A stretch of 9,691 nt of DNA from contig JANOCR010000292.1 of the NCBI GenBank assembly GCA_031412355.1, positions 1 through 9,691 of the forward strand, given 5' to 3'. Below the pieces are notes generated by a model. That model did not search any database. It saw only the letters and a list, made by a program, of their open reading frames with translations, and was not told where the DNA came from. Made by a program: the position numbers and the translations under genes. Shown here in pieces: positions 1 through 7,313 of this stretch. The stretch comes from JAENVT01 sp031412355. Its GTDB lineage: Bacteria; Actinomycetota; Acidimicrobiia; Acidimicrobiales; Ilumatobacteraceae. How positions within the stretch are numbered: position 1 is the stretch's first letter; each line of letters opens with the position of its first letter.

Positions 1-956
1 AGCATTTCGGTATTCGGTTGGCGGTTGCGCATCGACAGTGCTTCGAGCACCAGATCGGCACCACGTTCGCCGGAGTAGATCAACGGCTGGCGGACCGTCG
101 ACAACCCCATCAGACCGGCAAGATCGATGTCGTCGTAACCAACGACCGACAACTCTTCGGGCACCCTGATGCCCAACTGGGTTGCGGCTTCGAGGCAGCC
201 TACGGCCTGCACGTCGGAGGCCGCCACGATCGCCGTCGGGCGATCAGGCAACGTCAGTAGTTCGGTGGCCATCTGACGGGCCGCCGAGTGCAGGTATGCG
301 CCATATCGAACCATCGCCGCGGGTATCGGCAAGCTGGCCTCGGCCATCGCCGTCCGGAACCCTTCCTCGCGACGTGCACCGGCGATGAATCCGAACGCAT
401 TGTGCGGAGGTTCGCTGACAAAAGCGATGCGCTTGTGGCCGAGTGCGATCATGTGTCGTGTGGCCAGCGCGCCCCCGGCGCGATCGTCGATGCACACGCT
501 GGGCAGACCGGGATACGACGTATCGACCAGCACGGTCGGGAAGCGGGCGTTGATCAACCGCTCACCCTCGTCGCCCACCAGCGGCAGCGAGATCACGATC
601 AGCCCGTCGAAGATCAAGCTTCGTGGAAGTTCCACCAACTTTGCGCGGGCCTGCGCCGGCGACTCGATGTTGTGCAGCACCACCTCGCAGCCGTGAGGAG
701 CCAGCCGCGACACGATGCCGCGGATCCGTTCGAAGGCCGACTTTTCGTCGAAGAACGGTACGAGCACGGCGATCAGTCGACCACCCTTGCCCAGTTCAGC
801 GGGAGTTTTGCGAGGCCTGCGGTACCCGAGGTGCTCGGCGGCCGCCTGCACCTTGGTGCGCGTCGTGTCGCTGACCTTGTTGCTGCCGCTGAACACGCGC
901 GACACGGTGCCGATACCCACTCCTGCGTGCTTGGCGACATCGGCCATGGTGGGCAT
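1..956 (-). CDS. LacI-family transcriptional regulator (3' end cut off by the window edge)
   Basis: This is a DNA-binding repressor of the LacI/GalR family. The N-terminus is a textbook LacI helix-turn-helix with hinge: MADVAKHAGVGIGTVSRVF, then the VS..TR..V..A...LGY pattern. A periplasmic-binding-protein-like sensor domain follows, with LIAVLVPFFDEKSAFERI, the FDGLIV strand, HMIALGHKRIAFV and VVGYDDIDLAGLMGLSTVRQP. About 318 codons are visible. Family members run about 330-345 residues, so only the last 10-25 are missing. The ligand cannot be read from the sequence and no sugar-catabolic gene is next to it. The ATG at 956 is chosen, giving MPTMADV. The ATG at 947 and an in-frame GTG at 983 are alternatives, and none has a good Shine-Dalgarno. 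It lies 51 bases downstream of the Nudix-GNAT gene on the same strand and may be co-transcribed with it. Confidence 0.93.
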   Translation of the reverse strand, partial: MPTMADVAKHAGVGIGTVSRVFSGSNKVSDTTRTKVQAAAEHLGYRRPRKTPAELGKGGRLIAVLVPFFDEKSAFERIRGIVSRLAPHGCEVVLHNIESPAQARAKLVELPRSLIFDGLIVISLPLVGDEGERLINARFPTVLVDTSYPGLPSVCIDDRAGGALATRHMIALGHKRIAFVSEPPHNAFGFIAGARREEGFRTAMAEASLPIPAAMVRYGAYLHSAARQMATELLTLPDRPTAIVAASDVQAVGCLEAATQLGIRVPEELSVVGYDDIDLAGLMGLSTVRQPLIYSGERGADLVLEALSMRNRQPNTEM

Positions 957-1007
957 TGTGGAAATCGTAGTCGCCCGTTCCACACCAATCCGCTGTCCGA
1001 GCCGCAA

Positions 1008-2006
1008 TCAAACCCGGTACAGCACGTCGGGCCAGCGTTCCTCGTTGCCGGCTCCGTCGGTGAACTCGACGGCATCGAAGCCGTGTCGCTCGTAGAACCG
1101 TCGGGCCCGTGAGTTGGTCTGGAAGGCCCACAGCTGCAGCGATCCCGGTTGGCGTTGACGGGCCAGCGCCATGAACTGATCGCCGAGCCCGCGACCCATC
1201 CACGACGGATCGACGTACAGATGGTGGAGCCAACCCGGAGCCAGCATCATCTGGCCGACCACCACACCGTCGACGTCGGCCACCCATACATCCATCGCCG
1301 GTATGGCCTCGTCGGCGATCCATGTCGTGATCTCGGCATCGGTATGCGGCTCGGGCACCTCGGGCATGGCGAAGGCCTTCGAGCGCGCGTAGACGTGGGC
1401 GCACGCAGGAGCGTCGGCCACGACCGCCGGTCGAATCGTCGGCCGGCCCGGCTGCATGACCCGCAGCACCCCCTCGATGCCTGGTTCCGCCATCGCAATC
1501 GCCTGCGGCCACGAGAACCAGCGAACCTCGGGGCTCTCCTCCGGCGGCGGAGCCGGCTCGACCGGTGGCGCGACGAGGTGATACCGCAGGTCGAGATGGG
1601 TGTGTCCCCTCGGTCCAGGGTGCACGTCGACGTGCAGCAGCGCGGAGCTGTCGGCCGCAACGGGCAGACCCGTCTCCTCGCTCGTCTCGCGCAACGCGGC
1701 CTCCCACGGTTCTTCACCGGCATCGATGTGACCGCCGGGCTGCAACCACTTCGACAGCCGCTTGTGCAGGTGCAGCACCACCCCCAACTCGCTGGTGACG
1801 ATGGCCGACGCTGTCACATGAGTCGGCGACGCATGTTCGTCGAACGGATCGGTGAGCGCGCCGAGCTCGGCCAGGAACGTCGCAATCGAGGTGCGCTCGC
1901 GCTCATCGACCGGTAGGCGTGCGGCGACGTCGTCTCGCACCGCAGCGCGCTGCGGCAACCCTCGTTCGCCCTCGAATCTTTCAAATCCGTGCTTCAGCCG
2001 GGCCAT
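1008..2006 (-). CDS. Nudix hydrolase-GNAT acetyltransferase fusion protein
   Basis: Two enzyme domains sit in one chain of 332 residues. The first, about residues 60-185, is a Nudix hydrolase with a perfect Nudix box: G92, E98, then RETSEETGL at 106-114, fitting Gx5Ex7REUxEExGU. Such domains cleave nucleoside-diphosphate-linked compounds using divalent metal. The second, about 189-332, is a GNAT acyl-CoA N-acetyltransferase. LYVDPSWMGRGLG at 263-275 matches motif A, the acetyl-CoA pyrophosphate loop, and NSRARRFYERHGF at 298-310 is the usual C-terminal GNAT signature. Substrates of both halves are unknown. The reading frame is open up to a GTG at 2060, but that start has no ribosome site. The ATG at 2006 follows AGGAGT (2019-2024) at a rather long 12 bases, so 2006 is preferred with moderate certainty. 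It is divergent from the response regulator and precedes the LacI gene. Confidence 0.92.
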   Translation of the reverse strand: MARLKHGFERFEGERGLPQRAAVRDDVAARLPVDERERTSIATFLAELGALTDPFDEHASPTHVTASAIVTSELGVVLHLHKRLSKWLQPGGHIDAGEEPWEAALRETSEETGLPVAADSSALLHVDVHPGPRGHTHLDLRYHLVAPPVEPAPPPEESPEVRWFSWPQAIAMAEPGIEGVLRVMQPGRPTIRPAVVADAPACAHVYARSKAFAMPEVPEPHTDAEITTWIADEAIPAMDVWVADVDGVVVGQMMLAPGWLHHLYVDPSWMGRGLGDQFMALARQRQPGSLQLWAFQTNSRARRFYERHGFDAVEFTDGAGNEERWPDVLYRV

Positions 2007-2018
2007 TGCCTGCCGATA

Positions 2019-2024
2019 ACTCCT
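2019..2024 (-). promoter_or_regulatory. Putative ribosome binding site of the Nudix-GNAT gene
   Basis: AGGAGT on the minus strand lies 12 bases before the ATG at 2006. The spacing is long, but the alternative upstream GTG at 2060 has no such motif, so this site favours the shorter protein. Confidence 0.4.
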
Positions 2025-2065
2025 GTGTAGGGATTGGGAATTCGGGGTAATAACCGACACACCAC

Positions 2066-2075
2066 GAGGCGGAAG
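2066..2075 (+). promoter_or_regulatory. Ribosome binding site deciding the response-regulator start
   Basis: The purine-rich GAGGCGGAAG ends 9 bases before the ATG at 2085. The frame is open back to a TTG at 2034, which has no comparable motif, so the ATG at 2085 is taken as the start. The 78-base region between the two divergent genes (2007-2084) must hold both promoters, but I see no convincing -35/-10 pair in it. Confidence 0.55.
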
Positions 2076-2084
2076 ATAGAACTA

Positions 2085-2843
2085 ATGGAACCGGATGCAC
2101 AACTGGCACCACGGGTGCTGCTGGCAGTAGGCGACGCGATGTTGCGTCGTGTTGCCTCGGCCGCGTTGCGCACCCGTGGTTTCTCGGTCAGCGCCACGAC
2201 GGAGGGCGAAGCTGCACTCACCCTCGCCACCTCGTTCTCGCCCGATGTAGTCATGGTCGATCTGCAGTTGCCCAGCCCGCACGGCGGCAGCCTGTTCGAC
2301 ACCATGCGTGAATTGACGGACTCGTATGTTGTCGGCATCGCTCCCCCCGATGCCGACAACATGCGGATTCGTGCTCTGCGCGCCGGCGCCGACGACGTGG
2401 TGTCCACGCCGGTGAACCCCGACGAGCTCGCCGCCCGTTGCCAGGCCCTGCTGCGGCGCCCACGGCAGCTGCACTCCGGCTGGGACCCGATCCACGCCTC
2501 GGTCATCACGCTCGGTCCCCTGACCGTCGATGTCGGCCGCAAGGAGATCCGGGTTCGCAACCACGACATTCCTGTGACCCGCATCGAGTTCGCGTTGTTC
2601 GAGCAACTGTGCCGCCGTCCCTCCGAGGTCTGCGCTCGCACGCAACTGCTCGAAGAGGTGTGGGGCCCCAACTGGGTCGGCGACACGCACGTGGTCGACG
2701 TTCATTTGTCGAACCTGCGGCGCAAGTTGCAGCTGCGGGCACCCGAACTGCGTTTCATCCACACCGTGCGCGGCGTTGGTTTCCGGCTCAGCAACGACGT
2801 GTTGCATCCCGAGATCGATCGTCGCGAGCTCGTTCCCGCCTGA
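2085..2843 (+). CDS. OmpR/PhoB-type response regulator with degenerate receiver
   Basis: The 252-residue protein has a receiver domain (about 10-125) and an OmpR-type winged-helix DNA-binding domain (about 140-236). The second is clear from the TRIEFALFEQL helix, the LLEEVWG turn, VVDVHLSNLRRKL recognition helix and the TVRGVGFRL wing. In the receiver, the phospho-acceptor is present as D59 in DVVMVDLQLP, and the alpha4 region RALRAGADDVV is normal. Other key positions are changed. The acidic pair is G16-D17, the switch Thr/Ser is A86 (VVGIAPP), and the invariant Lys of the KPF motif is T108 (STPV). By family knowledge these changes would impair normal phosphorylation or signal relay, so it may work without a kinase or bind another ligand. 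No histidine kinase gene is adjacent, making it an orphan regulator. It converges on the HxlR gene with 43 bases between the stops. Confidence 0.93.
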   Translation: MEPDAQLAPRVLLAVGDAMLRRVASAALRTRGFSVSATTEGEAALTLATSFSPDVVMVDLQLPSPHGGSLFDTMRELTDSYVVGIAPPDADNMRIRALRAGADDVVSTPVNPDELAARCQALLRRPRQLHSGWDPIHASVITLGPLTVDVGRKEIRVRNHDIPVTRIEFALFEQLCRRPSEVCARTQLLEEVWGPNWVGDTHVVDVHLSNLRRKLQLRAPELRFIHTVRGVGFRLSNDVLHPEIDRRELVPA

Positions 2844-2886
2844 CATAGCCTGCCGGGATCGGCGAGCCGCTTCACATCCCGAACGG

Positions 2887-3342
2887 CTACGGTGAATTCG
2901 GCGCGCGGCCGACGCGCACGCTTCGTACGTCGAGGTGTAGTCCGGTCTCCTCGTCGACCATCAGCGGGCGCACGACGCGGCCGGTCTGGCGATCCTTCAA
3001 CACGACGGGCGACCCTGTCTCGCCGGGCCACAGCCAGTCACTGCCCCATCGCCACATCGCCGCCAGCACATCCCAGAACGCCCGACCCTTGTCGGTCAAG
3101 CGGTACTCGTATCGAACCGGCGACTGTTGATAGGCGACGCGCTCTAGCATGCCTTCTGCGCACAGGCGCTTCAGGCGCGCTGTCAGCACGGCGCGCGGCG
3201 CGTCGAGCGCCGACTGGAACTCGTCGAATCGGCGTCGCCCCGAGAACGCTTCGCGCATGATCAGGGGCGTCCACCAATCGCCGATCAGGTCGGTGGTTCT
3301 GGCGATCGGACACGGCCAGTCGTCGAATCGGGTGCGACGCAC
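2887..3342 (-). CDS. HxlR-family winged-helix transcriptional regulator
   Basis: A 151-residue one-domain regulator of the HxlR (MarR-like) family. The typical N-terminal pattern is seen as PCPIARTTDLIGDWWTPLI (residues 10-28), followed by REAFSGRRRFDEFQ, the helix-turn-helix VLTARLKRLCAEGMLERV, and the wing VRYEYRLTDKGRAFWDVL. C11 is the conserved N-terminal Cys, which serves as a thiol or electrophile sensor in characterised relatives such as HypR, YodB and QorR. Whether it senses here is inference. The GTG start overlaps the TAG stop of the oxidoreductase gene by one base (TAGTG), so the two are almost certainly co-transcribed and translationally coupled. Its likely target is therefore its own operon, possibly through the TTGAAC repeats at 5649-5678. 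The extra C-terminal 40 residues are polar and of unknown role. Confidence 0.93.
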   Translation of the reverse strand: MRRTRFDDWPCPIARTTDLIGDWWTPLIMREAFSGRRRFDEFQSALDAPRAVLTARLKRLCAEGMLERVAYQQSPVRYEYRLTDKGRAFWDVLAAMWRWGSDWLWPGETGSPVVLKDRQTGRVVRPLMVDEETGLHLDVRSVRVGRAPNSP

Positions 3343-5630
3343 TACACCCGCTCCAGCCGAGCGCGCACGTGCTTGTGGTGCGGCGTGCCGGCGAACCAGT
3401 CGCGATCATCCGACGATGTCAGTTCGTTGGGCGCCACCCCGACGGCATCGCTGGACCCGCCAGGTCCCAGGCCGAACCCGTTCGGCAACGTGATGTGACC
3501 AGACAGCAGCGTGTCGGTGACCTCGACGACTGCAACAGCGGTACCGCGCTTGGTGGTGATGCGTGCTCGATCGCCATCGCTCAACCCGATGCGTGCGGCA
3601 TCTTCCATCGACACCCGCAACGCGCCCTGCGGGTCCTTCTTTCGCCACGCAGGATCGCGCTGGATGGTGTTGGCCGTCGACGAGCGTCGCTCGCCCGCGG
3701 CAAGCACGAACGGGTAGTCGCCGCCCGCTGTCGACACAGTCGTCGCCAGGGTGTCGAGTTCGCCGAGCAGCGAGGGTATGGCCAGCGACACCTTCTTGTC
3801 GCTGGTCTCCAGCCGGCGCATGGTCTCGTCGTAGTCGTCGATCGTGAATGTCAAGCCGTGCGGAGACGCAAGGATCGCGTCGAACAACGCATCGCCGAGA
3901 CTCGCGGTGGCGTCGGTGCCGATGCCGGCGCGACGGATCGAATCGGCGTAGCCGAGAGCGCATCGCTGTGCAAGACCCCACACCGCGGCCGCGCCCGCTG
4001 CGGGCACACCGTCGGGAGTCGTCAGCGTCGGGCCGAGGGACTCGTACAGCAACACGGCGGCGAGCTTTCCCAACTTGGGCTGTTGGATGCTGAGGTTGAT
4101 GAACGCGTCGGCGAAGGCCGCCCTGCCATTCCCGACCGCTTCACGGAGAGGCGCGATGTCGGCGTCGGTATACGCACCCAAGGCGCGGCACAGCCGGCTG
4201 TGGATCTCGTACTCGGGCAGCGTGCCGGCGAGAGGCTCGAAGATCGGGCGGCGCAGGTGGTACACGTTGTGCGGGAACTCGAGATTGAAGAAGGTGCACT
4301 CCCACTTCTCGTATTGCGAGGAGGCCGGCAACACGTAGTCGGCTTCACGCGCAGTTTCGGTGAGGGCAACGTCGATGACCACGAGCAGGTCGAGCGCTCG
4401 CAACGCCTCGCGCATGCGATGGCTGTCGGCCAGCGAGTGCACCGGATTGCCGGACTCGACCAGCATCGCCCGGAAGCGGTCGGGATGATCGCCGATGATC
4501 TCGTCGGGGATCACATTGCACGGCACCAGCCCTGTTACCAGGCGGTGCCCGGTGACGGGAGTGCTGGGCTCCGCATCGCGCGGATTGCGCGTGCCTCCGC
4601 CGCCGAGCAACGCCACGAAGTGCGAGTGCAGGTTCATTCCGCCGGGCACTCCGAAGTTGCCGGTCAGCAGCACGACGAGTTTCTCGAGATAGCTGTTCAG
4701 CGTCGAGTGCGGTGCCATCTGAATGCCGAGGTCTTCATAGATCGACACACCGCCGGTGGCAGTGCCGATAACCCGCGCCGCCTGGCGCACCGTGGCCTCG
4801 TCGACCCCGGCTCTGTTACACGATGCGGCGATGTCGATCATGCCCAGGTGGGCGACGACCTCGTCGAGACCGTTGGCGTTGTCGGCCAACCAGCGATCGG
4901 CCAACAGGTTCTCGTCGACTAGAACGGCCAGCAGTGCGGCGAGCAGATCTGCGTCGCCGCCCGGCCTGGGGCGCAGGTGGATGTCGGCGAGGTCGGCGGA
5001 TTCGGTGCGCCGCGGGTCGACCACGATCAAGGCGCGCGCCGGATCGTTGGCGATCTCTTTGAGGATCTTGCGGGCCTGCGGGAAGCCGTGCGACTGCCAC
5101 GGGTTCTTGCCCCAGAACACGGCGACCTGGGCTCGCTCGTAGTCGCCGGTGGTGTGGCAGCGCGAGCGGCCGAACAGTTGGCCGTCGACCCAGAACTCGC
5201 CGGTCTTCTCCTGAGCCAAGGCGTTGGAGGTGTACTTGATGCCCAGTGCAGCGCGGGTCGAGCCGCCGTATCCGCCACCGAGATGGTTGCCCTGCCCGCC
5301 GCCGCCGTAGAACAGGATCTTGTCGCCGCCGTGCTCGGTGATTACATCGTTGAACCTGGCGGCGACCTCGGCAATGGCCGTGTCCCAGTCGATCTCTTCG
5401 AACGAACCGTCGGGGCGGCGACGCAGCGGACTTTTCAGGCGGTGCGGGCCGTTCTGATAGTGGTCGATGCGCAGACCCTTCTCGCATGTGTAGCCCTGCG
5501 AACCGGGGTGTGCTTTGTCGCCGCGCACCCGGGTGATGGTCGGGCCATCGACTCGAACCTCCAGCCCACAGTTGATCGAACACAGCACGCACGCTGTCGG
5601 GTGCCAGGTCTGGTGGTTCTCGTCGTTCAT
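3342..5630 (-). CDS. Molybdopterin-dependent oxidoreductase (FdhF/NapA/BisC superfamily)
   Basis: A 762-residue catalytic subunit of the prokaryotic molybdopterin oxidoreductase superfamily. The N-terminus carries a [4Fe-4S] ligand set C14-x2-C17-x3-C21-x27-C49 (ACVLCSINCG, then GYTCEKG), as in cytoplasmic formate dehydrogenases and nitrate reductases. Cofactor-binding stretches follow: FYGGGGQGNHLGG (about 107-119), VAVFWGKNPWQSHG, LIVVDPRRTESADLAD, LTGNFGVPGGMN and MLVESGNPVHS. Residues about 637-762 form the molydopterin dinucleotide-binding C-terminal domain, including ANTIQRDPAW and HITLPNGFG. C158, in GRSRCHTTGDY, is a candidate molybdenum ligand, but I cannot prove this. There is no Tat signal, so it is probably cytoplasmic. 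No electron-transfer subunit gene is adjacent, so donor and substrate are unknown. The ATG at 5630 is chosen because AGGAGG lies just upstream; a TTG at 5654 is rejected. It overlaps hxlR by one base. Confidence 0.93.
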   Translation of the reverse strand: MNDENHQTWHPTACVLCSINCGLEVRVDGPTITRVRGDKAHPGSQGYTCEKGLRIDHYQNGPHRLKSPLRRRPDGSFEEIDWDTAIAEVAARFNDVITEHGGDKILFYGGGGQGNHLGGGYGGSTRAALGIKYTSNALAQEKTGEFWVDGQLFGRSRCHTTGDYERAQVAVFWGKNPWQSHGFPQARKILKEIANDPARALIVVDPRRTESADLADIHLRPRPGGDADLLAALLAVLVDENLLADRWLADNANGLDEVVAHLGMIDIAASCNRAGVDEATVRQAARVIGTATGGVSIYEDLGIQMAPHSTLNSYLEKLVVLLTGNFGVPGGMNLHSHFVALLGGGGTRNPRDAEPSTPVTGHRLVTGLVPCNVIPDEIIGDHPDRFRAMLVESGNPVHSLADSHRMREALRALDLLVVIDVALTETAREADYVLPASSQYEKWECTFFNLEFPHNVYHLRRPIFEPLAGTLPEYEIHSRLCRALGAYTDADIAPLREAVGNGRAAFADAFINLSIQQPKLGKLAAVLLYESLGPTLTTPDGVPAAGAAAVWGLAQRCALGYADSIRRAGIGTDATASLGDALFDAILASPHGLTFTIDDYDETMRRLETSDKKVSLAIPSLLGELDTLATTVSTAGGDYPFVLAAGERRSSTANTIQRDPAWRKKDPQGALRVSMEDAARIGLSDGDRARITTKRGTAVAVVEVTDTLLSGHITLPNGFGLGPGGSSDAVGVAPNELTSSDDRDWFAGTPHHKHVRARLERV

Positions 5631-5634
5631 GTCG

Positions 5635-5640
5635 CCTCCT
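5635..5640 (-). promoter_or_regulatory. Strong ribosome binding site of the molybdopterin oxidoreductase
   Basis: A perfect AGGAGG on the minus strand lies four bases before the ATG at 5630. It is the strongest Shine-Dalgarno in the window and fixes the start against the in-frame TTG at 5654. Confidence 0.8.
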
Positions 5641-5648
5641 GGTATCAG

Positions 5649-5687
5649 GTTCAACGGTTCAGGTTCAAGTCAGTTCAACAAGCGAAC
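5649..5687 (-). promoter_or_regulatory. Cluster of TTGAAC direct repeats, candidate operator
   Basis: On the minus strand the 57-base gap between imuB and the oxidoreductase gene has three exact TTGAAC hexamers, at 5673-5678, 5663-5668 and 5649-5654. A partial copy (GAACC) lies at 5656-5660. A short inverted repeat, AGTTC-N7-GAACT, at 5672-5688 also touches the imuB stop codon. Three identical hexamers in 30 bases directly before the ribosome site suggests a binding site for a regulator. The co-transcribed HxlR protein is the obvious candidate, but that is inference. The stem has only five pairs and no T run, so it is not a good terminator. Confidence 0.45.
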
Positions 5688-7313
5688 TTAGCAGTAATCT
5701 CCGAGCAGCCACCATTGCTGGCGTTCGAGGCTGACCAGCAACAGTGAGCCTGATGAGGTCAGCAGTTGGAAACGTGCCGAACGCCGCGCTCGCGTGGGAT
5801 CCCACCACCGCTCCTCCAGAGGCCACGGACCCGCCCACGCCACCACGGTCTCGGGGGCACCCCTGGTGCCGCGTTGCACCGTTGCTGGGGCAGCGCTGAC
5901 TGCTCCCCTACCTGTGACCTTCACGGGGCGGCCATCGCTATCGCGGACCTCGATCGCTAGAGGCTCGGCGTAGACCACCGCCGGCGACGGGCTGGGCAGG
6001 CTGCCCGGCCAGGGTCCCTGCGGCGCGGTCAGGCGTTCGGCGGGCTCGGCAAGATCGGCAGTGACAGCAGGTACCCATGCGTATGCGTCGCCCGGCGACC
6101 GGCCACCGATGGCAGCGGGCACCAGCACCTGATCGGCACCCGCCAAGGTGGCCAGCCGGGCCACTGCACGCGCGGCCCAGTCGTCGGCCTGAGTGCGCCC
6201 ACCCCACAGGCCCAGTTGCACACCATCGTCACCGCGCACTTCGACCGGCTCGAGCCGCAGCATGGTGACGCCTGCCGTGATGCCGGCTGTGATGCTGGCG
6301 CCGTTGACCCAGGCATCGAGCTGCCAGCGGGCACGTTCGACCATCGCTGCCGCCGACAGGCCGGTGGAGCGGTACCACAGCCGTTCGTTGCGTTCACTGT
6401 GATCGGTCTCGGCGGTGATGATCAGCCGCGTGCAGACCTTGCCGTCGGCGCTCAGTGCGCTGACCAGTTCGTCGGCCAACTGCCGGGCGATGAACACCAA
6501 GGTGTCGACGTGGTGAGCCGGGTCATCGAGCACGCGCACGGCAACCAGGCCGCGGGGTGGCTCGACCGTGTCGGGGGGGCGATCGTCGCCACCGCTGGCG
6601 AGGCGGTGGGCAAATTCGCCCTCCCGCCCGAACCGGGCCAACACATCGGCAACCGACAGCGCGGCAAGCTGGCCCAATTGACGCACGCCGAGGCGCAGCA
6701 GCAGCCCCACGAAGTCGTCTTCGAGGTTCGCCACCGTGGCCAACAGCTGCACAGGCAACGGCGCCAGGAACTGGGAGGTGGCTTCGACGCCGGGCGCCAC
6801 GATCACCGCGTCACCGCGCACCGCGGCACACGCTGAAGCCTGTGCCGCGATCGCCGCGGCAAACCGGCCGTCGGCCACGCCCATGCCGAAGCCACTGCTC
6901 GAGCCCAGGCAAACCGCCTGCAACGCCGAACAGGTAGTTGTCGCCAGGCGTGTCATTCGCTCGGCCATAGCCGCCTCGCCGCCGAAGTACCGCGACGGTC
7001 CTTTGGCCAGGAATGACAGCATGCCCGGTTCCGTGACCTCGACCCGCGGGATCAGCGCGGCGATTGCCGTGACCACGTTCTCGAACCGGCGAGCATCGCC
7101 ATCGGGATCATGGGCTACCAGGCGCAGATGCGGACAACAGGCCTGTGCCTGACGGCGGCGCTGCCCGACCGCAACACCTTCTCGCCCTGCCGCCAACGAG
7201 TGGGCGATCACCCGGTTGCCGTGCAACACGGCGACCGGTTCGTCGGCCTCGGCCTGTGCGGCAACGACCGCCCAGTTCGGGCACCACAGCACACCGAGAC
7301 GGGGCACACTCAC
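5688..7313 (-). CDS. imuB: ImuB: Y-family polymerase-like mutagenesis accessory protein
   Basis: A 541-residue catalytically dead Y-family polymerase homologue. In actinobacteria it recruits the error-prone polymerase DnaE2 to the beta clamp during SOS translesion synthesis. The N-terminus, LGVLWCPNWAVVAAQ, occupies the place of the metal-binding strand of true Y-family polymerases but lacks the aspartates. The second catalytic motif (SxDE) reads VTEPGML at about 93-99, so catalytic acids are missing there too. RGPARYFGGE-like GPSRYFGGE (105-113) is typical of ImuB. The clamp-binding motif is QLGLWG at 366-371, close to the QLPLWG of mycobacterial ImuB. The C-terminal region, with WAGPWPLEERWWD and the final RQQWWLLGDYC, is also characteristic. 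The GTG at 7313 overlaps the imuA' stop (GTGA), which fixes the start despite an open frame reaching 7679. A GTG two codons later is an alternative. Confidence 0.93.
   Translation of the reverse strand: MSVPRLGVLWCPNWAVVAAQAEADEPVAVLHGNRVIAHSLAAGREGVAVGQRRRQAQACCPHLRLVAHDPDGDARRFENVVTAIAALIPRVEVTEPGMLSFLAKGPSRYFGGEAAMAERMTRLATTTCSALQAVCLGSSSGFGMGVADGRFAAAIAAQASACAAVRGDAVIVAPGVEATSQFLAPLPVQLLATVANLEDDFVGLLLRLGVRQLGQLAALSVADVLARFGREGEFAHRLASGGDDRPPDTVEPPRGLVAVRVLDDPAHHVDTLVFIARQLADELVSALSADGKVCTRLIITAETDHSERNERLWYRSTGLSAAAMVERARWQLDAWVNGASITAGITAGVTMLRLEPVEVRGDDGVQLGLWGGRTQADDWAARAVARLATLAGADQVLVPAAIGGRSPGDAYAWVPAVTADLAEPAERLTAPQGPWPGSLPSPSPAVVYAEPLAIEVRDSDGRPVKVTGRGAVSAAPATVQRGTRGAPETVVAWAGPWPLEERWWDPTRARRSARFQLLTSSGSLLLVSLERQQWWLLGDYC

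Noticed and set aside
796..1707. Minus-strand frame of about 300 codons overlapping the Nudix-GNAT and LacI genes
   Set aside because: It is an Arg/Gly-rich shadow frame crossing two well supported genes.
2844..2886. Possible bidirectional terminator between the response regulator and hxlR
   Set aside because: The only stem is GCCG-GGAT-CGGC (2852-2863), four pairs with no T run. It is too weak to annotate.
3369..4922. Long open frame of over 500 codons on the plus strand, antisense to the molybdopterin oxidoreductase
   Set aside because: It mirrors codon positions of a clearly conserved enzyme on the other strand and shows no recognisable domain. Long antisense frames are expected in high-GC DNA.
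5649..5688. A second LexA box in the imuB-oxidoreductase gap
   Set aside because: Several GAAC and GTTC cores are present, but never as GAAC-N4-GTTC. The one inverted pair is in the opposite order, with a 7-base loop.
4977..5747. Second long plus-strand frame across the 5' half of the oxidoreductase gene
   Set aside because: It is a shadow of the oxidoreductase and runs through the intergenic repeats and into imuB, with no family resemblance.
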